Shown here piece after piece: positions 13,112 through 20,780 of a stretch of DNA of 21,239 nt. Location: the NCBI GenBank assembly GCA_002451715.1, contig DKDD01000229.1, positions 2,260-23,498 of the forward strand, in the 5' to 3' direction. Each line of letters begins with the position of its first letter. Within the stretch, counting starts at the first letter, position 1. The notes under the pieces were generated by a model. That model was not told the DNA's origin, did not search any database, and saw nothing but the letters and a program-made list of their open reading frames with translations. The stretch is from Ruminococcaceae bacterium UBA6857. GTDB taxonomy: Bacteria; Bacillota; Clostridia; Oscillospirales; Acutalibacteraceae. A program made the translations under genes and the position numbers.

Positions 13112-14761
13112 TTATTTTGCTCTGATTTTATTAATAAGGCTCATGAACCATTTTAGAAGCGCAAAAATGAAGAACATCAGTCTTGAAGCGTCGCTTTCCG
13201 GTTCATCGGCTTTTTTGTTTGCTTTCCAATAATATGTATCACAGTTTTCTTCGGTCATCTGATATGCTTGGTTTTCTTTCACGTTGTGAATCATGAACTG
13301 TGAAAGCGGGCCGTCTTCAACGGTGATTTGACGGTCGGCACTGATTACCGTGCTGAGAATGTCGGTTTCAATCTGTGTCCAGTGGGAATGTCTTGCGCCC
13401 TTAATAAACCATGTCTGATTCGGGAACTGGCAGGTTGAAGCGTCAATCTGTTTGTCGGGCGAAATATACTTTCCTTTTCCTTCGGCAACTCTTTGCGCGA
13501 TATACTCATCGGGAAGAGTTGAGTAAATATCCGAAGCGGTTGCGCCGTATGACGCACATTCAACCGAAGCAAACTGGTCGCCGATAACGTTGCGCGATTC
13601 AATAACAGGAACGATCTGAACGCCGTATTTTACAATAACAACAAGATTTCCGTTGTCGTTGATCGTGTTCATGATTTCGGGAATCTTTTGGCGAACTTTT
13701 TCGTTGTAATTGTCAAGCTTTGCAATAAGACCTGCGTATTCCTCACGCTTTTCGCTGCCTTCTTTTCCAAAAACATATTCCTTTGCTTCCTCATAATCTT
13801 CGCTCTTGACCGCTGCCCAGTATGACGGGAAAGTGAAGAAAGTTGAAAGGGCAAGCGCGCTTGTGACACCCTTGACAACGGTATAGTAAATCGTTTCTTT
13901 TGTTACACCGGAAATTGTTTCAAAAACGCCCGCCTTTGAAAGAAGTTCAAGCGTTTCGTTAATAAACGAATCAACGTTGAACATTCCGAGCGCGTCACAG
14001 TCAACAAGAAAACGATTTACCGCGTTTCCGTCAAGCTTGAACTTTCCGCTGATTGGGTCACTGAGTGCCTCAGCACCGTTAACAACGCCGCCGTTGAAGC
14101 CGATTCCGTGAATACCTTCCATTCCGTATTTTGCAACATAAGCGGTAACGACCGAAGAACCGAGGCAGCGGCCGATCAGGCAAACTTCCTTTGAACCGGT
14201 AACTTTTTTGACTCTTTCAATGAAAACGTGAAGAGTATCGGCAACTTCAAGCGGATCAAGGCGCCAGTCGTAATCGAATTTATAATCCATGTGGCTGTAA
14301 TAACCCTTGCCGATTTTGCTGTCGCGCGAAAGTTCACGTTCCATTTTTGCAATGTTTTCCGGGTTGACTCCGGAGCCGTCGCTTGCGTTTCCGTCCTTGT
14401 CAAGGAGGAGTCCTTCAAAAAGTTCTCCTATTTCCTTTTGAAGGTTTTTGTAATAATTGTCATAATTTCCGGTTCCGATTCCTTCAATGAGGAAAGGAAG
14501 CAAAACGTTGGCAACCGATTTGTAAATTTCGCTTTTGTCTTCGTCATCGTCGTTAGAATTGATTTTTCCGAGAAGGTCACGATAAGCAAAAAGCTTGCTT
14601 CCATCGGCAGCATAAAGTGCCTCTCCGTCGCCGAAAAGCTGAATGATTGGAATTTGGCTGTTGTAGGAAGTCCATGTTACGGCTGTTGCCGGCGCAGCGA
14701 CCATGAAAACCATGAGCGCGGCAAGAAAAACCGACAAGAGCTTTTTGAGCGATTTTTTCAT
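13112..14761 (-). CDS. Secreted LCAT/lipase-like alpha/beta hydrolase with Cys at nucleophile elbow
   Basis: 549 residues. A Sec signal peptide occupies residues 1 to about 27 (ends ATAV). The core recalls lecithin:cholesterol acyltransferase-like and related lipases: DYDWRLDP at residues 163-170, then helix FIERVKKVTGS, then the strand-elbow CLIGRCLGSSVV. The elbow is G197-R198-C199-L200-G201, so Cys stands where the family usually has Ser (GHSxG). KGARHSHW (454-461) could supply the catalytic His. Residues 527-549 form a strongly hydrophobic, Lys-rich amphipathic tail (FFIFALLKWFM ... INKIRAK), possibly a membrane anchor. AAGGAG precedes the ATG. It is a single-gene unit with a long leader and its own terminator. 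Substrate unknown; acyl-lipid or ester likely. Confidence 0.7.
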   Translation of the reverse strand: MKKSLKKLLSVFLAALMVFMVAAPATAVTWTSYNSQIPIIQLFGDGEALYAADGSKLFAYRDLLGKINSNDDDEDKSEIYKSVANVLLPFLIEGIGTGNYDNYYKNLQKEIGELFEGLLLDKDGNASDGSGVNPENIAKMERELSRDSKIGKGYYSHMDYKFDYDWRLDPLEVADTLHVFIERVKKVTGSKEVCLIGRCLGSSVVTAYVAKYGMEGIHGIGFNGGVVNGAEALSDPISGKFKLDGNAVNRFLVDCDALGMFNVDSFINETLELLSKAGVFETISGVTKETIYYTVVKGVTSALALSTFFTFPSYWAAVKSEDYEEAKEYVFGKEGSEKREEYAGLIAKLDNYNEKVRQKIPEIMNTINDNGNLVVIVKYGVQIVPVIESRNVIGDQFASVECASYGATASDIYSTLPDEYIAQRVAEGKGKYISPDKQIDASTCQFPNQTWFIKGARHSHWTQIETDILSTVISADRQITVEDGPLSQFMIHNVKENQAYQMTEENCDTYYWKANKKADEPESDASRLMFFIFALLKWFMSLINKIRAK

Positions 14762-15001
14762 AATTGTTTCTCCTTTTTAATTATCCGAATTAAAAGAGTT
14801 TCATTCCCCTTCCGATTTGTGTCAAGGGAGAGTAATGTTTGTGTAACAAACATTACAAGGGTACCCTTGTGCGTTTTTTGGTTTTTATAAATTTCTTTTG
14901 TTTTCTCTCGTGCGTATTTCGTTATTTTTTACGCTTTGGCGGCGCAAGAAATAAAGAGACCGCAAACAAAAGCATATTCGGAAAGTATAATCACACTCCT
15001 T
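14762..15001 (-). other. Long 5' leader with two adjacent palindromes
   Basis: From the predicted start near 15001 to the ATG at 14761 the leader is about 240 bases. Near its middle, ACAAGGGTACCCTTGT (14855-14870) is a perfect 16-base palindrome, joined directly to a hairpin GTAATGTTTG (14832-14841) / CAAACATTAC (14847-14856). A later CCCTTGA (14820-14826 region, minus sense) could compete for pairing with AAGGG. These could be operator sites or an RNA switch. A 21-codon GTG frame (14929-14994) begins only one base after GGAG and is not convincing. Confidence 0.5.
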
Positions 15002-15007
15002 TTTTCT

Positions 15008-15036
15008 ATAATATCACTTATTTTTTCCAATGTCAA
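15008..15036 (-). promoter_or_regulatory. Promoter for the LCAT-like hydrolase gene
   Basis: On the minus strand TTGACA (15036-15031), a 17-base spacer, and TATTAT (15013-15008): perfect -35, five of six in the -10. It is the nearest strong promoter upstream of 14761. Confidence 0.78.
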
Positions 15037-15063
15037 CATATGAACGAATAATTAAAAATAAAA

Positions 15064-15106
15064 AATTTTTATAACAAAAAACGGAACCATGTTTCAAGAT
15101 TCCGTT
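15064..15106 (-). terminator. Second terminator after the universal-stress-like gene
   Basis: AACGGAA (15080-15086) pairs with TTCCGTT (15100-15106). On the minus strand the stem is followed by TTTTTTGTTATAAAAATTTTT. It stands behind the stem at 15127-15151, as a back-up terminator. Confidence 0.75.
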
Positions 15107-15121
15107 CAAAGTCTGTATACA

Positions 15122-15157
15122 AACCGAAAACCCGACTCGCAATGAGTCGGGTTTTTC
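15122..15157. terminator. Bidirectional terminator after the universal-stress-like gene
   Basis: ACCCGACTC with GAGTCGGGT (stem 15130-15138 / 15144-15152) around a 5-base loop, extended by AAAA on one side and TTTT on the other, with CCGAAA/TTTCGG further out. It can stop transcription in both directions. Confidence 0.85.
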
Positions 15158-15231
15158 GGCAGAGAGAAAAAAATGAAAAAACAAACGTGGCAGACAATCT
15201 GCCGGGGAGAGTTTGTGGAAGCTGTCAAAAA

Positions 15232-15654
15232 TTAATGAACGTTCTGGTTTTCTTCAAACGGAAGCATGTTATAGATACGCTTGTCGCTGTCAACCATACT
15301 GATCGGAGTTTCCGGAACAAGAAGATGAATCAATGAAACAAAGTTGTTGCTGTTGTCGCCCGGAAAACCGACAACAAGAACAAGCGGCTTTGTTTTTGCC
15401 ATGTGGGCTGCAATTGTAAGTGCGGGGTCATCGCTGAAATAGACCGCCATCTCGCCCTTTGATTTTTGAACGGTTTGAAAAAGGGCGTCAAGCATTCTTC
15501 CGCAATCCTTTTGTGTTTCGCCGCTAAGGGGAAGAACCGTGATAACCTGAAGCTCCGCGTTTTCTTTTTCGGCAAGGATCCTGCCGGCTTCAATAAGATT
15601 TTTGGAGCTTTCCTGCGGCGTTACGCAAACGAGAACATTGTTTTGTTCGTTCAT
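15232..15654 (-). CDS. Universal stress protein-like protein
   Basis: 140 residues with a UspA-type Rossmann fold start: NVLVCVTPQESSKNLIEAG, then LAEKENAELQVITVLPL, as in Usp and KdpD-type Usp domains (strand, then a helix, then a second strand with a conserved ITV). A late strand reads PLVLVVGFPGDN, but the ATP-binding G-x2-G-x9-GS motif is absent, so it may not bind ATP. AGGAGGTGG precedes the ATG at 15654. Single gene, followed by two terminators, divergent from the adhesin gene. A TATAAT at 15792-15787 (minus sense) may be its -10, with no clear -35. Confidence 0.7.
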   Translation of the reverse strand: MNEQNNVLVCVTPQESSKNLIEAGRILAEKENAELQVITVLPLSGETQKDCGRMLDALFQTVQKSKGEMAVYFSDDPALTIAAHMAKTKPLVLVVGFPGDNSNNFVSLIHLLVPETPISMVDSDKRIYNMLPFEENQNVH

Positions 15655-15744
15655 GTAACCACCTCCTGATTACAGTTATATGATAACGTGAATACCTAAA
15701 TACAACTTTAAACGAAAAAAAACTTTTAAAAAATTGTTTATTTC

Positions 15745-15773
15745 GCCGATTGAGAAATTTATCGGCTTTTTTG
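15745..15773 (+). terminator. Orphan plus-strand terminator-like hairpin
   Basis: GCCGAT (15745-15750) and ATCGGC (15761-15766) form a stem with a 10-base loop, followed by TTTTTTG. No plus-strand gene precedes it. It lies upstream of the promoter of the adhesin gene and could end read-through or a short RNA. Confidence 0.5.
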
Positions 15774-15843
15774 AACTTGTGAGGGTATTATATCTGCCTT
15801 TCCTAAACCGAACCTCAAGGAACGATAAAAAATCTTTCAAAAC

Positions 15844-15872
15844 TTTACTTTTTTCATGCCGGGTGTTATGAT
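15844..15872 (+). promoter_or_regulatory. Promoter of the secreted C39-like/adhesin gene
   Basis: TTTACT (15844-15849), a 17-base spacer and TATGAT (15867-15872). The expected start near 15879 lies after the ATG at 15873, which supports the ATG at 15918 as the real translation start. Confidence 0.65.
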
Positions 15873-15917
15873 ATGTATATAAAATTCGGAAAACTTTATA
15901 AAAGGAAAACGAAGAAA

Positions 15918-17984
15918 ATGGAAAAAACAAAATTCACAAAAAGGCTTTTTGCCCTTTTGCTTTCCGCGGTACTTCTCTTTGTGTCGGTTCCGTTTTCGGT
16001 TTCAAACGCGGCGTCGGTCTATTCGTCCGATTACCGATACTGGTCGCAAGGCGCGTCCGACATTGAAAAAATGAGAAAATACGGCTGCTGGATTGTTGCG
16101 CAGGCAAAGCTTCTTTATGAAACCAATGTCAACCGCGAAGCAAGCTTTAACCCCGATGTCTATTATTACTGGCAAAAGGACAACGGTTTTGTTGACAGCG
16201 GATTTTATCAAACCAACGGCGGTTACGCCCCCGTCTCCTATTCAAAGGAAAAAGAAAAACCGCTTGAATATCTCGGCTATTTCAAAGCGACGGAAGAAAA
16301 GCTTTGGGAAAACATCAACAACGGCTATTACTGTGTTCTTCAGCTGAACAACGGCGGTCATTATGTCTATCTTGACAACGAAACTTCAAAGAAAAAAAAG
16401 CAGCTTTACTGCTTCGATTCCTGGAGTGAGCAGTATTCTTACGGCACGCGCCTTTTGTCTAACTATAAAAAGTGGGACGTTTGCTATGTCTATAAAATCG
16501 GCGACCCGAACGACCTTCTTCGTCCGTCAAAGCCGACTCTTACTTCTTCGGCGGCAACCTGCCAAGTCGGCGGCGAAATCACTTTCAACTGGAGTCCTGT
16601 TGCCGGTGCGGACGGATATAAGCTTCGTATTTTAACCGATGGCGGCGCAAGTTTCAAAAGCGATACGATTCAAAACGCTTCAAGCGCAAAATATACGTTT
16701 CCGAAAGGAAAGTATACCGCATATCTCACGGCATTCAACGCAAACGGAGATTCGCCCGAAAGCAGCCTCTCGGTTGAAGCGGTGAACGGATATACCGTTA
16801 CCTTTGACCCGAACGGAGGAACCTGCCAAACAAAAAACCTTACCGTAACCTACGGTGCGGAATACGGAAAACTTCCTCGGCCGAAACGCACCGCCTATAA
16901 ATTTCTCGGCTGGTACACGGCAAAAAGCGGCGGAACAAGAGTGACCGCAACAACAAAGGTTACAAAAGCCGCAGACCACACTCTTTATGCGCATTGGTCG
17001 CACACTCATTCCTACACCGAAAAAATCACGACCCCCGCAACATGCGAAAAAGCCGGAATCAAAACTTTCACCTGCCTTTGCGGAAACAGCTATACCGAGC
17101 CGATTCCGATAACCGATCATAAGTATGATGCCGTGACAGAAAAAGCAACAATTTCTTCTGACGGTGTTTTCAAAGTTGCGTGCGTATACTGCAAAAAGGT
17201 TGCTTATTCTTCGGCAATTGCAAAACCGCTTTTGCCCGTTATAACCGAAAAAAGTTTTCTCTATAACGGAAAAGCACATACGCCGTCCGTAACAGTCAAA
17301 GACAGCGCAGGAAAAACACTTTATCCCGGCGCACATTACACAGTAAGTTACAAAAACAACACTCTTCCCGGCAAAGCCGCGGCAGAAATTGTGTTCTGCG
17401 GCGATTACGGCGGAACGACAAAAGTTTTTTTTGACATTCTTCCTACAGTGCCGAAAAATGTTTTGGCAAAACAGACCGCAAAAGCAATCACCGTTTCGTG
17501 GAGCGCCGTTACGGGAGCTACAAGCTACAAAGTTTCACTCTTCAACCGAAAAGGAAAGCTTTTAAAAACAGCCGAAACAACAAAAACCGCGCTTCGGTTT
17601 AAAGAACTTCAAAGCGGAACAAAATATAAAGTTTCCGTTGCCGCCGTGGCAAAAAACGAAAACGGCTCTGTCACCGGAGAAAGTTCAAAACTTCTTTTGA
17701 CGGCAACAAAGCCTGCCGCGCCGCAAAACTTTGCCGTTACCGCCGAAAATGGTCGCGCAAAGCTTTCATGGAAAAAATCTTTCGGCGCGGAAAGCTATAC
17801 GGTTTATTACAGCACAAGAAAAAATTCCGGATTTAAAAAGCTTGAAACAAAAAAGCGAACCGCCGTCATAACAAACCTCAAACACGGCACGGTGTATTAC
17901 TTCAAAGTTACGGCAAACAAAACTTCAAACGGAAAGGTTATTTCTTCTGTCTTTTCAAAAAGGCAAGCCGTAAAAATCAAATAG
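15918..17984 (+). CDS. Large secreted protein: C39-like cysteine peptidase module plus adhesin-type repeats
   Basis: 688 residues from the ATG at 15918, which opens a signal peptide (MEKTKFTKR, hydrophobic core, likely cleavage after SNAA near 32). Residues about 33-195 look papain-like of the C39 type: KYGCWIVAQAK with Cys57, GGHYVYLD with His148, and FDSW with Asp167. After that: an FnIII-like domain (about 203-290), an InlB B-repeat (about 291-360, VTFDPNGG ... GWYT ... LYAHW), a Cys-containing HTHSYTEKITTPATC segment (362-403), a domain of the YNGKAHTPSVTV type (about 430-510) and two further FnIII-like domains to the end. No LPxTG anchor is seen. Such proteins stay on or near the cell surface and may bind or process host or neighbour proteins. 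The peptidase activity is inferred from the triad only. Confidence 0.72.
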   Translation: MEKTKFTKRLFALLLSAVLLFVSVPFSVSNAASVYSSDYRYWSQGASDIEKMRKYGCWIVAQAKLLYETNVNREASFNPDVYYYWQKDNGFVDSGFYQTNGGYAPVSYSKEKEKPLEYLGYFKATEEKLWENINNGYYCVLQLNNGGHYVYLDNETSKKKKQLYCFDSWSEQYSYGTRLLSNYKKWDVCYVYKIGDPNDLLRPSKPTLTSSAATCQVGGEITFNWSPVAGADGYKLRILTDGGASFKSDTIQNASSAKYTFPKGKYTAYLTAFNANGDSPESSLSVEAVNGYTVTFDPNGGTCQTKNLTVTYGAEYGKLPRPKRTAYKFLGWYTAKSGGTRVTATTKVTKAADHTLYAHWSHTHSYTEKITTPATCEKAGIKTFTCLCGNSYTEPIPITDHKYDAVTEKATISSDGVFKVACVYCKKVAYSSAIAKPLLPVITEKSFLYNGKAHTPSVTVKDSAGKTLYPGAHYTVSYKNNTLPGKAAAEIVFCGDYGGTTKVFFDILPTVPKNVLAKQTAKAITVSWSAVTGATSYKVSLFNRKGKLLKTAETTKTALRFKELQSGTKYKVSVAAVAKNENGSVTGESSKLLLTATKPAAPQNFAVTAENGRAKLSWKKSFGAESYTVYYSTRKNSGFKKLETKKRTAVITNLKHGTVYYFKVTANKTSNGKVISSVFSKRQAVKIK

Positions 17985-17992
17985 CAAAACAA

Positions 17993-18032
17993 AAAGGAGC
18001 TGTTTTTTTGAACGGCTCCTTTGAATTTTTAT
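17993..18032 (+). terminator. Terminator of the secreted C39-like/adhesin gene
   Basis: AAAGGAGC (17993-18000) pairs with GCTCCTTT (18015-18022), loop rich in T, followed by GAATTTTTA. The T-tract is modest. Confidence 0.65.
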
Positions 18033-18049
18033 GAAAAAATCTTTTTTCA

Positions 18050-18078
18050 TTGACTTTAAATAATTTAAAATGTATAAT
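18050..18078 (+). promoter_or_regulatory. Promoter of the SDR gene
   Basis: TTGACT (18050-18055), a 17-base spacer and TATAAT (18073-18078), a near-perfect promoter 40 bases before the ATG at 18119, with AAAGGA as the ribosome binding site. Confidence 0.88.
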
Positions 18079-18118
18079 TTATGTTATCTTAGAAATATTT
18101 TAAGAAAGGAACTTTATC

Positions 18119-18919
18119 ATGGGATTTTTAGAAAATAAAACAGCAATCATCACCGGCGGCGGCCGCGCAACTTTGAGCGACGGAAGCTGCGGTTCAATCG
18201 GCTACGGCATTGCAACCGCATATGCAAAAGAGGGCGCAAACCTTGTTCTCACCGGGCGCAACCTCAAAAAACTTGAGGACGCAAAAGAAGAACTTGAAAG
18301 ACTTTACGGCATTAAAGTTCTTGCCGTTCAGGCAGACGTAAGCGCCGGCACAGACAACGAAGCCACCGTCAACGCAGTTGTTAAAAAAGCAATTGACGCT
18401 TTCGGAAGAATCGACGTCCTCATCAACAATGCACAGGCTTCGGCTTCGGGTGTAACAATCGCCGACCACACAACCGGACAGTTTGATCTTGCCGTTTACT
18501 CCGGTCTTTACGCAACGTTTTACTATATGAAAGCCTGCTATCCGTACCTCAAGGAAACCAAGGGCAGCGTTATCAACTTTGCTTCCGGCGCAGGTCTTTT
18601 CGGAAACTTCGGTCAATGCGCATACGCTGCGGCAAAAGAAGGCATCCGCGGACTTTCAAGAGTTGCCGCAACGGAATGGGGCAAAGACGGAATCAACGTC
18701 AACGTTGTTTGCCCGCTTGCATGGACCGCTCAGCTTGAAAAGTTCCAGCAGGCATATCCCGAAGCTTTCAAAGCAAACGTCAAAATGCCGCCGATGGGTC
18801 ATTTCGGCGACGTTGAAAAGGAAATCGGCCGTGCCTGCGTTCAGCTCGCTTCTCCCGATTTCAAATATATGAACGGCGAAACCATCACCCTTGAGGGCGG
18901 AATGGGTCAAAGACCGTAA
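18119..18919 (+). CDS. SDR-family oxidoreductase with elongated glycine-rich loop
   Basis: 266 residues of the short-chain dehydrogenase/reductase fold. The cofactor loop is T12-G-G-G-R, then an insert to S26-I-G-Y-G30, longer than the usual TGxxxGxG and ending like the SIAYGIA loop of FabI-type enoyl reductases. Other marks: GRN after strand two, NNAQ at 103-106 (usually NNAG), Ser156, Tyr169 and Lys173 (YxxxK), which give a complete catalytic triad. It is a NAD(P)H-dependent oxidoreductase; the substrate is not known and could be a lipid, a steroid or a sugar derivative. A promoter and a terminator of its own make it a single-gene unit. Confidence 0.88.
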   Translation: MGFLENKTAIITGGGRATLSDGSCGSIGYGIATAYAKEGANLVLTGRNLKKLEDAKEELERLYGIKVLAVQADVSAGTDNEATVNAVVKKAIDAFGRIDVLINNAQASASGVTIADHTTGQFDLAVYSGLYATFYYMKACYPYLKETKGSVINFASGAGLFGNFGQCAYAAAKEGIRGLSRVAATEWGKDGINVNVVCPLAWTAQLEKFQQAYPEAFKANVKMPPMGHFGDVEKEIGRACVQLASPDFKYMNGETITLEGGMGQRP

Positions 18920-18934
18920 ACAATTTTACAGGCA

Positions 18935-18975
18935 AAAGGCTGCTGTGCAAAACTTTCGCACGGCAGCCTTTTTAT
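18935..18975. terminator. Terminator between the SDR and DRTGG genes, usable in both directions
   Basis: AAAGGCTGCTGTGC (18935-18948) pairs with GCACGGCAGCCTTT (18958-18971), one T-G wobble, loop 9 bases, followed by TTTTATT on the plus strand. Convergent genes lie on both sides. Confidence 0.88.
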
Positions 18976-18997
18976 TATTCTTTGGTTTTTGGAAATA

Positions 18998-19324
18998 TTA
19001 AATCAGTTTTGAAATCGCGCTTGCAATTTCATATGCGCTTTTTTCTGTTGCAAGAATCGAAACACCTTCCGTTTCGGCACGTGCCCTTGCGTTCTCGTCA
19101 AGCGGCGCGTTTTCGGTCAAAACAATGCACGCGCAATCGGTAAGTACTGCAACGGCAACGGCATTGATGTTTCCCATAACGGTCAGCCAGCAGTCTCCCT
19201 CTTTTGCTTTTGACATTACCCAACTGAGCAAATCACCGCAATAGCAGCCTTTGATTTCTTTTTCGTCGCCGCCGTTCGTGAGCGAAACGAGTGAAAGCGC
19301 GTCTTTCAAGTCTTTAACAAGCAT
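18998..19324 (-). CDS. DRTGG-domain protein next to the HydS-like hydrogenase
   Basis: 108 residues, matching the small DRTGG-type proteins that accompany [FeFe]-hydrogenase genes: MLVKDLKDALSLVSL at the start, GCYCGDLLSWVMSKAKEGDCWLTVMGN in the middle (residues about 27-53), a strand VAVAVLTDCACIVLTEN, and a final VSILATEKSAYEIASAI. The family is thought to sense ligands or take part in signalling, but its mechanism is not known. An AAGGAAG site precedes the ATG. It follows the hydrogenase gene after 23 bases on the same strand, and such pairs are commonly operons. Confidence 0.82.
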   Translation of the reverse strand: MLVKDLKDALSLVSLTNGGDEKEIKGCYCGDLLSWVMSKAKEGDCWLTVMGNINAVAVAVLTDCACIVLTENAPLDENARARAETEGVSILATEKSAYEIASAISKLI

Positions 19325-19347
19325 TGTTTTTCTTCCTTTCGCCGTTA

Positions 19348-20697
19348 TTATTCGTCTTTCAAAAAGTTTTCTTCAAAGTCGTTTGAAGCCGTTTCGGCTT
19401 TTTCTGAAATCTTCTCTTTTTTTCTGAAAGGTGCAGGAAGCCTGTCCTCGCCCTCTCCTCTTGCCGCCCAAAAAATGCAATCGTTTTCTTCTGCATAACC
19501 TCTTACGATATCATCGGCAAGTGCGCGGCACGACGGAGCGCCGCAAATTCCGCAGTCAAGACCGGGAAGTTCTTCTTCAATGCGGCGAAGTTCGCTCATC
19601 ATCTGCATTGCTTTGACAACGTTGTCGGCAAGTTTCATCGCCGGCGAAGGAGTGAGCTCATGAGTCCAACCCATGAGGTCGATGTGAAAATCCTGCGGAA
19701 GACGGTTGCACGAAACAGGCATGAATTTTCGAAGCCGCTGAATCCTCGCCTTTGCAACATACGGGTTTTCAACGGTGAGTACACCCCCGACACAGCCGCC
19801 GGTGCAGCAATTGAGTTCAATAAAATCAAGGTCGTTAAGTTTTTCGTCTTCAAGTTCTTCAAGAACATTGATCACGTTTTCAATTCCGTCCGCAGCAAGA
19901 TAGCGTTCTTTCAAAAGACCTGCCGATTCGCCGCCGCTGCTTGCCCAGCTTACTCCGATGATTCCGGAATCGCCGATTGTTTCAACGTCGTTCGGCGAAA
20001 GTTTATCCATAGTTTGAACCAAAACGGGATAGATATCCTTGATTGCAAACGCGCCGTTGATAACACCGCCGTCATAGCAAAGCGGGTTCGTAATTGCGGT
20101 ACGCTTTGCCGGGCAGGGCGAAATGAAAAACACACCGATATCTTTGTTTTCAAGTCCCGTTCTTTTCTTTGCCGCTTTTCTTGCAAGCCTTGCCGCAAGG
20201 TCAACCGGAGTAAACAGCGGAAGAATGTTCTTGATAAGATTAGGAAATCTTGTTCTGATCAGGCGCAGAACCGCGGGGCAAGCGGAGGAAATTACGGGGC
20301 GTTTGAGTCCGCCGTTTTCAAGCATTCGCCTTGACGCGTCGCTGACAAGTTCAGCCGCTTTTGAAACTTCAAAAACTTCGTCAAAGCCCATTTGCCGAAG
20401 TCCCGTGAGAACATAATCAACGTTGTCAAGATTATTGAACTGACCGTAAAGCGACGGAGCCGGCAAAGCAATGCGATATTTATATTTTACAAGTTCGTTG
20501 AAATGTTCGCTGACCGCATACTTTGCGTGGTGCGGACAAACGCGGATACATTCGCCGCAATCAATGCAGCGGTCGGAAATTATATACGCTTTTTTATTCC
20601 TGACTCGGATTGCCTGCGTCGGGCAGCGTTTGATACAGTTTGTGCAGCCTTGGCATTTTTCATCATCAAGGCGCACCGAATGAAAAATATTCTCCAT
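19348..20697 (-). CDS. Sensory-type [FeFe]-hydrogenase (HydS-like)
   Basis: 449 residues from the ATG at 20697 (AAGGAG upstream; the frame extends to 20781 but has no site there). Two [4Fe-4S] motifs at the N-terminus use C15, C18, C21, C25 and C44, C47, C50, C54. The H-cluster domain has L1 as SSACP with C140, L2 as SPCPAK with C195, and L3 as C298-x3-C302: four ligand cysteines are kept. Ala139 stands where catalytic hydrogenases have the proton-transfer Cys of TSCCP. A C-terminal C382-x2-C-x4-C-x16-C407 motif is an extra Fe-S domain. Ala at this place and this layout fit the group D, putatively sensory, HydS hydrogenases rather than a fast H2 producer. It probably reports H2 or redox state with the DRTGG partner. 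Maturation genes (HydE, F, G) are not in the window. Confidence 0.8.
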   Translation of the reverse strand: MENIFHSVRLDDEKCQGCTNCIKRCPTQAIRVRNKKAYIISDRCIDCGECIRVCPHHAKYAVSEHFNELVKYKYRIALPAPSLYGQFNNLDNVDYVLTGLRQMGFDEVFEVSKAAELVSDASRRMLENGGLKRPVISSACPAVLRLIRTRFPNLIKNILPLFTPVDLAARLARKAAKKRTGLENKDIGVFFISPCPAKRTAITNPLCYDGGVINGAFAIKDIYPVLVQTMDKLSPNDVETIGDSGIIGVSWASSGGESAGLLKERYLAADGIENVINVLEELEDEKLNDLDFIELNCCTGGCVGGVLTVENPYVAKARIQRLRKFMPVSCNRLPQDFHIDLMGWTHELTPSPAMKLADNVVKAMQMMSELRRIEEELPGLDCGICGAPSCRALADDIVRGYAEENDCIFWAARGEGEDRLPAPFRKKEKISEKAETASNDFEENFLKDE

Positions 20698-20780
20698 TTT
20701 TTCTCCTTGAAAGATTATTGCATTAACCGTTTTTGAGGCATAATCTTTTTGTAATGAATGTTTATGTACTCCTAAAACCA

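Noticed and set aside
14922..14994. Two short frames (17 and 21 codons) in the leader of the LCAT-like gene
   Set aside because: Start codons are badly spaced from GGAG (one base, or about 20 bases); kept only as a note in the leader entry.
19660..20334. 224-codon plus-strand ORF
   Set aside because: Antisense to the hydrogenase gene with its complete set of cysteine motifs.
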